Shown here one piece after another: positions 17,221 to 25,400 of a DNA stretch of 48,211 bases. The stretch comes from an uncultured Muribaculaceae bacterium (GTDB taxonomy: Bacteria > Bacteroidota > Bacteroidia > Bacteroidales > Muribaculaceae): NCBI GenBank assembly GCA_910583795.1, contig CAJTZQ010000023.1:1-48211 (forward strand), given 5' to 3'. The notes beneath the pieces were generated by a model. It ran no database searches, was not told the DNA's origin, and saw only the letters and a list, made by a program, of their open reading frames with translations. Positions within the stretch are counted from its first letter, which is position 1. Every line of letters begins with the position of its first letter. The position numbers were made by a program, and so were the translations under genes.

Positions 17221-17823
17221 ATGTTTTCTGGAATAGTTGAAGCCGCAATAGAAGTATGTGCCCTCAAACACGACGAGGGGAACCTTCATATAACGCTCCG
17301 GTGTCCCTTCGCCGATGAGCTACGCATTGACCAAAGCATCGCACACAATGGCGTTTGTCTTACTGTAGTGTCACTTCCCGGCGACGGCACTTATACAGTG
17401 ACCGCTATCAAAGAGACTCTTGAACGATCAAATCTCGGAGACCTGAAAGTTGGTGACCTTGTAAATGTAGAAAGATCTATGAAAATTGACGGCCGTCTCG
17501 ACGGACATATCGTGCAAGGTCATGTCGACACTACTGCAATCTGCCAAGGAGTGGAAACAGCAGACGGAAGCTGGTATTACTCCTTTAAATATGATGTAGA
17601 CCGCGAAATGGCAAAGAAAGGTTATGTCACAGTAGAGAAAGGATCCGTGACAGTCAACGGAGTCAGTCTGACTGTATGCGATTCGGAGAAAGATTCTTTC
17701 CGAGTGGCAATCATCCCCTACACCCACGACAACACCAATTTCCACAAAATCGAAAAGGGTACCCGTGTAAATCTTGAATTCGATATAATCGGGAAATATC
17801 TTGCAAAGCTGAATACTTATTGA
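17221..17823 (+). CDS. ribE: Riboflavin synthase (alpha chain)
   Basis: Joins two molecules of 6,7-dimethyl-8-ribityllumazine to give riboflavin (EC 2.5.1.9). 200 residues, the usual length. Two homologous barrel halves are visible: the first starts MFSGIVE and carries NGVCLTVVSLP and DGHIVQGHVD; the second carries VNGVSLTVCD and the closing IIPYTHDNTNF. First gene of the probable operon ribE-cmk-ispH-tadA. No FMN riboswitch is present; the leader instead contains a palindromic AT-rich array. Often called ribC or ribE depending on the organism. Confidence 0.95.
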   Translation: MFSGIVEAAIEVCALKHDEGNLHITLRCPFADELRIDQSIAHNGVCLTVVSLPGDGTYTVTAIKETLERSNLGDLKVGDLVNVERSMKIDGRLDGHIVQGHVDTTAICQGVETADGSWYYSFKYDVDREMAKKGYVTVEKGSVTVNGVSLTVCDSEKDSFRVAIIPYTHDNTNFHKIEKGTRVNLEFDIIGKYLAKLNTY

Positions 17824-17908
17824 GTTATGAGTTGTGTGTTGTGAGTTGTGAGTATTAACAAATATCTCACAACTCAAAACTCAAAACTCAAAACTCAAAA
17901 CTCAAAAA
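17824..17908. repeat. Palindromic array between ribE and cmk (words GAGTTGTG and ACTCAAAA)
   Basis: GAGTTGTGAG (17843-17852) is the exact reverse complement of 17866-17875, with a 13-base loop; then ACTCAAAA-type words repeat five times up to six bases before the cmk start. It has an open frame through it but reads as repeat, not protein. Confidence 0.8.
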
Positions 17909-17913
17909 TATTT

Positions 17914-18621
17914 ATGAAAGGAATTGACGATGCAAAAAAAATAATTGTGGCGATCGACGGATATTCTTCGTCTGGGAAGAGCACAATGGCAAGAGAACTT
18001 GCAAAAAGGGTGGGATACGTCTATGTTGATTCCGGAGCCATGTATCGTGCCGTGACACTTTACGCAATCAGGCACGACATGGTCACTCCAGAAAAAAAAG
18101 TCAAGACTGAAGAACTTATAGCCGCATTGCCCGATATCCACATTTCATTTCAGGCAGCAGGCGCTGACGGTATCCAGCATACTCTCCTAAACGGAGAAGA
18201 CGTAGAAAAATTTATCAGAGACATGGAAGTCAGCAACATGGTAAGTCCTGTGGCTGTCATTCCTGAAGTGCGTCAACGCCTCACTGCCCTACAACAGGAA
18301 TTTGGTATCCACAAGGGGATTATAATGGACGGCAGAGACATAGGGACCACTGTATTCCCTGATGCCGAACTGAAAGTGTTCGTATGTGCAAGCCCGGAAG
18401 AACGTGCCCGCCGGCGTTATAAAGAATTGCTTGAAAAAGGGGAGGATGTAGAATATGATGAAGTCTATAAAAATGTGGTGGAAAGAGACAGGATTGACAC
18501 CACTCGCGAAGTGTCGCCGCTCCGCAAGGCTTCTGACGCCATCGAACTTGACAACGGCGACATGACCCCCTCAGAACAGATGGATTGGTTGCTTGAGAAG
18601 TTTCAGGAACAGGTTGGATGA
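17914..18621 (+). CDS. cmk: Cytidylate kinase
   Basis: Phosphorylates CMP and dCMP to the diphosphates (EC 2.7.4.25). 235 residues. P-loop GYSSSGKST near the N-terminus, then the conserved VDSGAMYRAVTL, MDGRDIGTTVFPDAELKVF and RRRYKELLEKG. The frame is open further upstream to 17848, but that part only translates the ACTCAAAA repeats, so I place the start at the ATG at 17914 (MKGIDDAKK). It follows ribE by 90 bases and precedes ispH by 26 bases; the cmk-ispH pair is common in Bacteroidales. Confidence 0.95.
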   Translation: MKGIDDAKKIIVAIDGYSSSGKSTMARELAKRVGYVYVDSGAMYRAVTLYAIRHDMVTPEKKVKTEELIAALPDIHISFQAAGADGIQHTLLNGEDVEKFIRDMEVSNMVSPVAVIPEVRQRLTALQQEFGIHKGIIMDGRDIGTTVFPDAELKVFVCASPEERARRRYKELLEKGEDVEYDEVYKNVVERDRIDTTREVSPLRKASDAIELDNGDMTPSEQMDWLLEKFQEQVG

Positions 18622-18647
18622 GGGATTCGAGTTTAGATTAAAAAAAT

Positions 18648-19532
18648 ATGGTTGTAGAGATCGACAGTAATTCAGGATTCTGTTTTGGAGTGGTTACGGC
18701 AATCAGAAAAGCAGAAGAGGAACTAAACAAATCCGGGCAACTTTATTGTCTGGGAGATATCGTGCATAACGCCGGTGAAGTGGAACGCTTGTGCGGCAAG
18801 GGTCTTGTGACTATCACACACCAAGATCTCGGAGATCTTAAAAATGTGAAAGTTCTTCTGCGTGCGCACGGAGAACCGCCGCAAACATACGAGACAGCCT
18901 CCAAAAACAATATCGACATCATCGATGCAACCTGCCCGGTGGTGCTTCAACTCCAACGCCGCATCAAAAAAGCTTACGACGATGGAGTACAGGCAGAGAA
19001 ATGCGGAGGACACAAACCACTCATCGTGATTTACGGGAAAAACGGGCATGCCGAAGTGAATGGTCTTGTAGGCCAAACAAACGGCGAGGCTGTGGTGATT
19101 CAAGACCTTGAAGGAATATCTTCGCTTGACCTTGACCGCGATATAATGCTTTATTCTCAGACCACTAAGTCGCTTGAAGGGTTTCGCCAGGTTGTGGAAG
19201 AGATTAAAAAGAGAAAAAAATCGGGTAAGTTCGAATATTTCGACACCATCTGCCGGCAAGTGGCGAACCGGATGGAAAAGATGCGCGAATTCGCTCGCAA
19301 CCATGAAGTAGTGATTTTCGTAAGCGGAGCTAAAAGTTCTAACGGAAAGGTCTTGTTCGAAAAATGCCGTGAAGTGAACCCGCGTACATATCTTATTTCA
19401 GACGAATCTGAACTTGACGGTTCCTGGACATCAGGTGCTGACACCGTAGGTATCTGCGGCGCCACCTCCACCCCGCTGTGGCTAATGGAAAAAGTAGCCG
19501 ATAAAATCCGCAATTCAAATGCAGAATACTGA
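18648..19532 (+). CDS. ispH: 4-hydroxy-3-methylbut-2-enyl diphosphate reductase
   Basis: Last step of the MEP isoprenoid pathway (EC 1.17.7.4): reduces HMBPP to IPP and DMAPP with a 4Fe-4S cluster. 294 residues. The three cluster cysteines are visible: Cys12 in GFCFGV, Cys96 in DATCP and Cys202 in DTICRQ. Other conserved parts are LRAHGEPP, KNGHAEVNGL and CGATSTPLWL. Its end overlaps tadA by 14 bases. The isoprenoid units also feed menaquinone synthesis, for which menA lies 1.6 kb downstream. Confidence 0.95.
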   Translation: MVVEIDSNSGFCFGVVTAIRKAEEELNKSGQLYCLGDIVHNAGEVERLCGKGLVTITHQDLGDLKNVKVLLRAHGEPPQTYETASKNNIDIIDATCPVVLQLQRRIKKAYDDGVQAEKCGGHKPLIVIYGKNGHAEVNGLVGQTNGEAVVIQDLEGISSLDLDRDIMLYSQTTKSLEGFRQVVEEIKKRKKSGKFEYFDTICRQVANRMEKMREFARNHEVVIFVSGAKSSNGKVLFEKCREVNPRTYLISDESELDGSWTSGADTVGICGATSTPLWLMEKVADKIRNSNAEY

Positions 19533-19995
19533 AGGGATATTAGATCCCCGTGATGAATATTATATGAGACAGGCACTTCTTGAGGCTGCAGAGGCTGCAC
19601 GACATGACGAAGTGCCTGTCGGTGCCATTATTGTGGTGGGCGACCGTATTATAGCCCGCACCCACAACCTGACCGAGACACTCAACGACGTCACTGCACA
19701 TGCCGAAATGATGGCGATCACTGCCGCCGCCAATGCTTTGGGAGGAAAATATTTGCCTCAATGTACACTTTATGTGACCGTTGAGCCATGCCCCATGTGT
19801 GCCGGGGCTCTCGGCTGGAGTCAGATCGGCAGAATCGTATATGGGGCATCTGATCCCAAACGTGGATTCTCTCGATTTTGCAATGACGGCATTTCCCCCC
19901 TTCATCCTTCTACAATAATCTCAAAAGGAGTGCTTGCTGATGAAGCGGCAAGCCTGATGACTTCATTTTTCAAAAAGAAGAGAAAAAGAAGGTAA
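19519..19995 (+). CDS. tadA: tRNA adenosine(34) deaminase
   Basis: Converts A34 of tRNA-Arg(ACG) to inosine (EC 3.5.4.33). 158 residues. Zinc and catalytic motif HAE (His61, Glu63) and PCPMC with Cys91 and Cys94. Conserved VPVGAIIV and GRIVYGASDPKRG. The basic C-terminus KKKRKRR is somewhat unusual. Last gene of the ribE operon; the start ATG lies inside the end of ispH. Confidence 0.93.
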   Translation: MQNTEGILDPRDEYYMRQALLEAAEAARHDEVPVGAIIVVGDRIIARTHNLTETLNDVTAHAEMMAITAAANALGGKYLPQCTLYVTVEPCPMCAGALGWSQIGRIVYGASDPKRGFSRFCNDGISPLHPSTIISKGVLADEAASLMTSFFKKKRKRR

Positions 19996-20093
19996 GAATC
20001 CCCGTAATTGACAGGATACCGGTTGCTTAGGGAATGTTTTAACTTTTTAATGTGATTTTTAACCAAATATTTTTCTTTTTTCAAATATTTCAC

Positions 20094-20101
20094 TACCTTT
20101 G
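20094..20101 (+). promoter_or_regulatory. -7 box for the ADP-ribosylglycohydrolase gene
   Basis: TACCTTTG (TAnnTTTG type) in an AT-rich stretch, 34 bases before the ATG at 20136. A TTTC rather than TTTG is seen upstream. Confidence 0.5.
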
Positions 20102-20135
20102 TGGTGATACATAAATCTTTTTTCTTTCAAAGCAG

Positions 20136-21152
20136 ATGTTGACTATGGTATCTGATACCGGTATCGATGTCAACGGCTTTTTAAATTTACACTATTATCA
20201 TTTACCTAAACTTATGGACTTATCTATCAAAGAAAAAATTTATGGTGCCATCTTCGGATATGCTGTCGGAGATGCCCTCGGGCTCGGCACTGAATTCATG
20301 ACCGCCATGGAAGTGAAACGCCGCTATCCCACCGGTCTGAAAAACTATTCTCAGATCGTAAGAGACGCACATCGCTCCCAATGGAAACGTGGCGAATGGA
20401 CAAACGACACTGAAATGGTGCTGATCATGCTCGAAAGTTTCCTACGCTGCGGAAAATTCGATTATATCGACATTGCTAAAAATCTGAAAAAATGGTATGA
20501 CAGTAATCCCATTGACCTGACAATGAATCTTCGTCTTGTGCTCAAACAAGACGATTTCGCGAACCATCCTTTTGAATCCACGCAGGAAGCTTGGGACAAG
20601 CTTGGCACTTTTGAAAATTCAAGTGAGTGTCTTGGGAGAGCTATTTTCTCATTCCTTTCAAACAACCCTGTTGAAACCGCCTCCGCTCTATGCAGGCTCA
20701 CGCATCCGAGAGGGCGCACAATTGCATCATGCGAAGTGATAGCCACCATGACCAGCTCCCTATTTTGGAATAACCGACAGGCAACATATGAAGAAATGAT
20801 CTCTATTGCCAGACAAAGCAATGAAGACGTGGCAAGATATATTGAAACAGCCCGATTCGGCACTATTGAAGATTTCCACCTCGATGACCACGACACTTAC
20901 TGGTTTGTGCGCAAAGCTCTCGGTGCATCCCTTTGGTGCGTGTGGCACTGCAAATCATTTGAAGAAGGTCTTAACACAGTAATTAAACAAGGTGGAGACG
21001 CAGATACAAACGCAGCCTCTGCAGCAGCGCTATTGGGACTCAAATTCGGATTCTCTTCAATTCCCAAAAATCTCATTGACGGACTTATCAGCAACGAAAG
21101 ACTTTTTGATGTTGCCGAAGGGATTGTCAAGTTTTTAGAATCAAAACAATAA
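20136..21152 (+). CDS. ADP-ribosylglycohydrolase family protein
   Basis: Family of enzymes that remove ADP-ribose from proteins or small molecules. 338 residues from the first ATG. Motifs: GYAVGDALGLGTEF near the N-terminus, WTNDTEMVLIML (the first metal-binding acidic motif) and GGDADTNAASAAALLGL (the second metal-binding motif). An alternative start at 20214 (MDLSIKEKIYGAIFG) fits the domain boundary better and would shorten the protein by 26 residues. The promoter position allows either start. No ADP-ribosyltransferase or defence partner is next to it, so the substrate is not indicated. Confidence 0.88.
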   Translation: MLTMVSDTGIDVNGFLNLHYYHLPKLMDLSIKEKIYGAIFGYAVGDALGLGTEFMTAMEVKRRYPTGLKNYSQIVRDAHRSQWKRGEWTNDTEMVLIMLESFLRCGKFDYIDIAKNLKKWYDSNPIDLTMNLRLVLKQDDFANHPFESTQEAWDKLGTFENSSECLGRAIFSFLSNNPVETASALCRLTHPRGRTIASCEVIATMTSSLFWNNRQATYEEMISIARQSNEDVARYIETARFGTIEDFHLDDHDTYWFVRKALGASLWCVWHCKSFEEGLNTVIKQGGDADTNAASAAALLGLKFGFSSIPKNLIDGLISNERLFDVAEGIVKFLESKQ

Positions 21153-21157
21153 ACAGC

Positions 21158-22036
21158 ATGACCCCCTGGATTGAAGCGATTAGATTGCGCACGCTTCCCG
21201 CGAGCGTGGCGGGAGTGTTGGCGGGAACAGCCTGCGCCACATATCACCATGGCTTTGCAATCGCCCCCATGATAATCTGTCTTGTGTTCGCGGTAATAGC
21301 ACAGATAGCCTCCAATTTTGCCAATGAATACTACGACTTCAAATACGGTCTTGACAAAAAGGGAAGAGAGGGATTTCGCCGGGGTGTGACAGAGGGAGAC
21401 ATCTCCCCCGCCGCAATGAAACGCGCCACATATTTGCTGCTCGCCTTCGATGCAGTGTTAGGGTGTTCACTTATTCTGTGGGGAGGTTGGTGGCTGATTC
21501 CGGTGGGTGCGGCAATCGCTGTTTTTGCCGTGGCTTATAGCGCCGGACCCTACCCGCTTTCCCACCATGGACTTGGAGATATAGCCGTGGTCATATTTTT
21601 CGGGCTTGTGCCGGTAGTATTTACCGAGTATGTCCAGACGCAAGTGTTCCGACTTGACTATGTCACTGTCTGCGTGGCGTTTGCCGAGGGGCTGATGATC
21701 ACTAACATTCTTGTAGTGAATAATTACCGCGACTATGAAGACGACAAAGCCGTAGGGAAAAGGACCACGGTTGTTATTTTCGGCAGAAAAACAATGGCAA
21801 ACGTTTACCTGCTCAACGGATTGGTTGCCGCCACATTGATGGCTATAGCCACTACCACAGTGCCTCTTCTGCCGGCTCAAGGCTGGGTGGTCTATCTGAC
21901 ATGCCATCTTGTCTACACGTCTTATCTCCGCAACCGCAGAGGCTCCGAACTGAATAAACTCTTGAAATACACTTCTATGTTGCCGATGTTGGTGGCAATA
22001 TATCTTTTGATCGTGCTGACTGCATACCCATCCTGA
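21158..22036 (+). CDS. menA: 1,4-dihydroxy-2-naphthoate polyprenyltransferase
   Basis: Attaches the polyprenyl tail to DHNA in menaquinone synthesis (EC 2.5.1.74). 292 residues, membrane protein with about eight hydrophobic helices. Two Asp-rich motifs of the UbiA superfamily are visible: NEYYDFKYGLD and NNYRDYEDDKAVGKRT. It follows the ADP-ribosylglycohydrolase gene by 5 bases and is probably on the same transcript. Confidence 0.93.
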   Translation: MTPWIEAIRLRTLPASVAGVLAGTACATYHHGFAIAPMIICLVFAVIAQIASNFANEYYDFKYGLDKKGREGFRRGVTEGDISPAAMKRATYLLLAFDAVLGCSLILWGGWWLIPVGAAIAVFAVAYSAGPYPLSHHGLGDIAVVIFFGLVPVVFTEYVQTQVFRLDYVTVCVAFAEGLMITNILVVNNYRDYEDDKAVGKRTTVVIFGRKTMANVYLLNGLVAATLMAIATTTVPLLPAQGWVVYLTCHLVYTSYLRNRRGSELNKLLKYTSMLPMLVAIYLLIVLTAYPS

Positions 22037-22163
22037 CATCAACTTCATAGAAAACTTTTTCATCATTCCACAATCAAAGAGGAAGGGTTGCGTTAAAATA
22101 TAGCGGCTCTTCTTTTTATTTTGAAGGTCGAGGGTGTTTTAAAATTTAAAATTATACTCCGTC

Positions 22164-23714
22164 ATGGCTAAGAAACCGGAATTTCGTCAGGAACTTACCG
22201 ACCCGACAGGGAAATTACCACCCCGCGACACAGACCTCGAAGAGGTTGTGCTCGGGGCATGTATGCTTGAAAAGGATGCATATATGAATGTGTGCGACAT
22301 ACTCGTGCCCGACAGCTTCTACGATCCGGTAAACCAAAAGATCTTTCAGGCAATCACGACCCTCGGATTCAACCAGCGTCCCATCGACATGATGACCGTG
22401 ACTGAACAGTTGCGTCAGGATGGCGTGCTTGAAGAGGTGGGCGGCGCAATACACATCACTGAGCTCACGGCAAGAGTCTACTCCGCAGCCAATGTGGAAT
22501 ATCATGCCAGGATTATCGCCCAGAAATACCTTGCACGAAGGCTTATCACCTATGCATCTACAATTGAGACAAAAGCTTTTGACGAAAGTAACGACGTAGA
22601 CGATCTTCTTCAGGAAGCCGAGGGTCAGCTATTCGACATATCTCAGACTCAACTAAAGAGAGAGGTGACACAGATCGACCCAGTCATCAACCTCGCCCTT
22701 GAACAGATTCAGGCTGCCGCAAACAATGAGAGTGGACTTTCGGGACTTCAGACAGGATATACCGACCTCGACAGGATGACATCCGGCTGGCAGAATTCCG
22801 ACCTCATAATAATCGCCGCCCGACCTGCCATGGGTAAGACCGCATTCGTGCTTTCCATGGCTAAAAACATGGCGGTTGACTACAATATCCCGATCGCGAT
22901 ATTCACACTTGAGATGGCAAACGTTCAGCTCGTGAAACGTCTCATAAGCAATGTGGCTGATCTTGAAGGTGAGAAAATTAAAAGCGGACAACTAAGTCCG
23001 GAGGAATGGGATCGTCTAAATTCCAGAATACGCACCGTCTACAGCGCACCCCTATATCTTGACGAAACTCCGGGACTATCGATCACGGAATTGAGAACAA
23101 AAGCCAGGCGGCTTGTAAGGGAAAAAGGTGTAAGAATGATCATGATCGACTACCTTCAGCTTATGAATGCCACAGGCATGAAGCTTGGAAGCCGCGAGCA
23201 GGAGGTCAGCACGATTTCGCGATCCTTAAAAGCTCTTGCAAAAGAGCTCAATATTCCAATAATCGCCCTTTCGCAGCTTAACCGAAGCACCGAGACACGC
23301 GAAGACAAACGCCCGGTGCTGTCCGACCTCCGAGAATCAGGAGCCATAGAGCAGGATGCCGATATCGTATGCTTTATTCATCGTCCGGAATATTATACAA
23401 AAAGTTCTGAAGATGCTGAGGGAAACGATATCCGGGGGCTCGCCCAATTGATCGTTGCGAAACATCGTTCAGGTGCCGTAGGAGATGTGAAACTTCGATT
23501 CGTGTCAAAATACGCTAAATTTGAAAATTGGGAACAAGGCTACAACATGCTTCAGGAAACCCTCTCTGAAGCCCCTGTAAAACTGGGGTCGAGAATGAAC
23601 TCAAGCGACGCACCGGAACCGTCACCCTCACCTTTCTCATTAGGCTCGCCATTATCCTCAGGACCTATGCCCGATATAATGCCCGGTCCCGGAGAACAAG
23701 ACATCCCTTTCTGA
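22164..23714 (+). CDS. dnaB: Replicative DNA helicase DnaB
   Basis: Hexameric helicase that unwinds the fork (5' to 3'). 516 residues. N-terminal collar domain (about 20-125), linker, then a RecA-like motor domain with Walker A RPAMGKT ending at 226, Walker B MIMIDYLQLM, and the conserved LSQLNRSTETR and SDLRESGAIEQDAD. The last 40 or so residues are Pro/Ser/Gly-rich and end GEQDIPF. That tip resembles the SSB C-terminal motif (acidic residues, then IPF). No intein and no sign of phage origin. Confidence 0.95.
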   Translation: MAKKPEFRQELTDPTGKLPPRDTDLEEVVLGACMLEKDAYMNVCDILVPDSFYDPVNQKIFQAITTLGFNQRPIDMMTVTEQLRQDGVLEEVGGAIHITELTARVYSAANVEYHARIIAQKYLARRLITYASTIETKAFDESNDVDDLLQEAEGQLFDISQTQLKREVTQIDPVINLALEQIQAAANNESGLSGLQTGYTDLDRMTSGWQNSDLIIIAARPAMGKTAFVLSMAKNMAVDYNIPIAIFTLEMANVQLVKRLISNVADLEGEKIKSGQLSPEEWDRLNSRIRTVYSAPLYLDETPGLSITELRTKARRLVREKGVRMIMIDYLQLMNATGMKLGSREQEVSTISRSLKALAKELNIPIIALSQLNRSTETREDKRPVLSDLRESGAIEQDADIVCFIHRPEYYTKSSEDAEGNDIRGLAQLIVAKHRSGAVGDVKLRFVSKYAKFENWEQGYNMLQETLSEAPVKLGSRMNSSDAPEPSPSPFSLGSPLSSGPMPDIMPGPGEQDIPF

Positions 23715-23832
23715 AATCCTTCGGGACGACAGACAGACAACATATGATTAACAAAAAGTAACATTTTATCATATTCTGTGAACCACTTCATATGTCATAA
23801 CGTTTTATTTTCAAACATTAAAAATAAAGGTT

Positions 23833-24042
23833 ATGGACAGCAAGGAAAAAAACATTAAAGATAACGAATCGGTCAATGCCGATATGATAGCCAATTCATT
23901 GAAAGCACAAGGACGCGAACGTCATCGTGAAAACACCCGTAAAATCAACCGCCTCTGGTTATGGCTTGGAGTTCTCATATTGATTGCAATACTTCTCTAT
24001 TGGCTCTTCAGCATGGGCTTGATGGAAGGTATCGCAGGTTAA
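23833..24042 (+). CDS. Small membrane protein A
   Basis: 69 residues: a charged N-terminal half (MDSKEKNIKDNESVNADMI, then RERHRENTRKINR) and one membrane helix (about 44-65, LWLGVLILIAILLYWLF). The helix and the preceding basic segment closely resemble those of the next small gene (RIWLVLGVIVLIIILLCWLF), so the two are a tandem pair. No known family recognised. No clear promoter; it lies 118 bases after dnaB. Confidence 0.65.
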   Translation: MDSKEKNIKDNESVNADMIANSLKAQGRERHRENTRKINRLWLWLGVLILIAILLYWLFSMGLMEGIAG

Positions 24043-24061
24043 TCATTAAGACCGATAAATT

Positions 24062-24211
24062 ATGAAAGGAAATGAAAGGCATGAATCAAGCGGCAAAAAC
24101 TGGAGCCGCATCTGGTTGGTGCTTGGAGTAATAGTTTTAATAATCATTCTCCTTTGCTGGCTCTTCGGAATCGACACCGCCGAAGACATAACGGGAGTCA
24201 CCAACGGCTGA
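24062..24211 (+). CDS. Small membrane protein B (49 residues)
   Basis: Starts at the ATG 24062 and ends TGA 24209-24211: MKGNERHESSGKNW, then a membrane helix (about 17-36) and an acidic end DTAEDITGVTNG. The helix is paralogous to the preceding gene (shared pattern LGVxxLIxILLxWLF). It lies 19 bases after that gene, and a strong terminator follows 77 bases later, so the two form a compact unit. Confidence 0.6.
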   Translation: MKGNERHESSGKNWSRIWLVLGVIVLIIILLCWLFGIDTAEDITGVTNG

Positions 24212-24288
24212 TCAGATAACAATTTATCACCCGGCCATTCATAGTCCTATTTAAAGGGCTCATCATATCTTAATAGACCGGGATGACC

Positions 24289-24322
24289 GCCCCCTGAGTT
24301 CACACTCCGGGGGCTTTTTTTT
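24289..24322 (+). terminator. Rho-independent terminator after the small membrane protein pair
   Basis: GCCCCC pairs with GGGGGC, with an inner GAG/CTC, followed by eight T. Confidence 0.85.
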
Positions 24323-24336
24323 GCAATAGCAGAATT

Positions 24337-24363
24337 TTGAATGTTGAATGTTGAATGTTGAAT
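24337..24363. repeat. TTGAATG tandem words
   Basis: Three and a half perfect copies of the 7-base word TTGAATG. The same word builds one arm of the larger array at 37151-37341. No complementary arm is found here. Confidence 0.7.
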
Positions 24364-24381
24364 TTTACGTGCCATAAGCAT

Positions 24382-24413
24382 AAAAAACAGGCAATGAGCA
24401 GAACTCATTGCCT
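24382..24413 (-). terminator. Rho-independent terminator of rpmH
   Basis: AGGCAATGAG (24389-24398) and CTCATTGCCT (24404-24413) pair perfectly; on the minus strand a run GTTTTTTA follows. Confidence 0.85.
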
Positions 24414-24441
24414 ATTGTTCATTGCTAACCGGGTCTCCGGA

Positions 24442-24597
24442 TTACTTGCCAGCGATATGGTCAGACACTGAAAGTGAAGCGCGACCTTTTGCGCGACGAC
24501 GAGATAAAACTTTGCGACCGTCTTTAGTCGCCATTCTCTCACGGAAGCCATGTTTGTTTACCCTTCTACGGTTTGAAGGCTGGAATGTTCTTTTCAT
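24442..24597 (-). CDS. rpmH: 50S ribosomal protein L34
   Basis: 51 residues, the usual length: MKRTFQPSNRRRVNKHGFR at the start, and the family ending RRRAKGRASLSVSDHIAGK. I use the ATG at 24597, which matches the highly conserved L34 start; the upstream extension is not part of the family. Transcribed divergently from efp with its own promoter and terminator; rnpA and dnaA are not adjacent here. Confidence 0.96.
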   Translation of the reverse strand: MKRTFQPSNRRRVNKHGFRERMATKDGRKVLSRRRAKGRASLSVSDHIAGK

Positions 24598-24633
24598 TGT
24601 ATATTGATTGTTTAATTTCTGATTTTCGGAGTG

Positions 24634-24665
24634 CAAAATTAGGAAATATCTTTCAGTTTAACAAA
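24634..24665 (-). promoter_or_regulatory. Promoter of rpmH
   Basis: On the minus strand: TTTG (24665-24662), 20-base spacer, TAATTTTG (24641-24634). 36 bases from the box to the ATG. Confidence 0.7.
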
Positions 24666-24748
24666 TTTCAGCCTATTTTTTTATGGTCATCAATCGTTTA
24701 TCCCCATCTATCTACCCTTTCTCTCTTTCTTTTTTTCTATTTTTTTAT

Positions 24749-24756
24749 TAATTTTG
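24749..24756 (+). promoter_or_regulatory. -7 box of the efp operon
   Basis: TAATTTTG, preceded by a long pyrimidine tract (about 24715-24746) where a TTTG box would lie. The leader would be about 70 bases. Confidence 0.5.
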
Positions 24757-24827
24757 CACCCGAATAAGGGATTTACGCTATTTTTATCCCTTTCCATACA
24801 AGAATCAACAAAAACACTTTTAAGCAT

Positions 24828-25394
24828 ATGATGAACGCTCAAGACATCAAAAACGGCACATGCATCCGCATGGACGGCCGTCTTTATTTCGTTGTGGAAT
24901 TCCTTCACGTAAAACCCGGCAAGGGAAATACATTCATGCGCACAAAGCTCAAAGACGTTGTCGACGGACGTGTGCTTGAACGCCGCTTCAACATTGGTGA
25001 AAAACTTGAAGACGTACGCGTGGAGCGTCGTCCTTACCAGTATCTTTATGCTGATGGAGGCGATGATATCTTCATGAACAATGAGACTTTCGAACAGGTG
25101 CCTATCAATAAAGAGCTCGTGACTGGCGCAGCATTCATGAAGGAAGGAGACACTGTGGAAGTTGTCAGCGACGCTTCTACAGAAACAGTGCTCTATGCAG
25201 AAATGCCGGTAAAAACCGTGCTTAAGATCACTTACACTGAGCCGGGTCTCAAAGGTGACACCGCAACAAACACACTCAAGCCCGCTACTGTAGAGACAGG
25301 CGCGACTGTACGCGTGCCTCTCTTCGTAAATGAAGGTGAGCTTATCGAAGTTGACACCCGCACAGGTGAATACGTAGGCAGAATAAAGGCTTAA
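24828..25394 (+). CDS. efp: Translation elongation factor P
   Basis: Relieves ribosome stalling at polyproline. 188 residues from the first of two adjacent ATGs (the second, 24831, is equally possible). Three beta-barrel domains; the loop that enters the peptidyl-transferase centre is KPGKGNTF, with Lys32 at the position modified in E. coli. Conserved end GAxVRVPLFVNEGExIEVDTRTGEYVGR. Start of a run efp-glycosyltransferase-radC with gaps of 6 and 8 bases. Confidence 0.95.
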   Translation: MMNAQDIKNGTCIRMDGRLYFVVEFLHVKPGKGNTFMRTKLKDVVDGRVLERRFNIGEKLEDVRVERRPYQYLYADGGDDIFMNNETFEQVPINKELVTGAAFMKEGDTVEVVSDASTETVLYAEMPVKTVLKITYTEPGLKGDTATNTLKPATVETGATVRVPLFVNEGELIEVDTRTGEYVGRIKA

Positions 25395-25400
25395 GCTGAA

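Noticed and set aside
17848..17913. N-terminal extension of cytidylate kinase
   Set aside because: It is the translation of ACTCAAAA repeats; the family start fits the ATG at 17914.
20136..21152. ADP-ribosylation toxin-antitoxin or defence module
   Set aside because: No transferase or toxin partner is adjacent; the neighbours are housekeeping genes.
22164..24211. Prophage replication module around dnaB
   Set aside because: The helicase reads as the chromosomal type and no phage genes are near.
24331..24365. CRISPR array from TTGAATG repeats
   Set aside because: The 7-base units are directly abutting with no spacers, and there are no cas genes.
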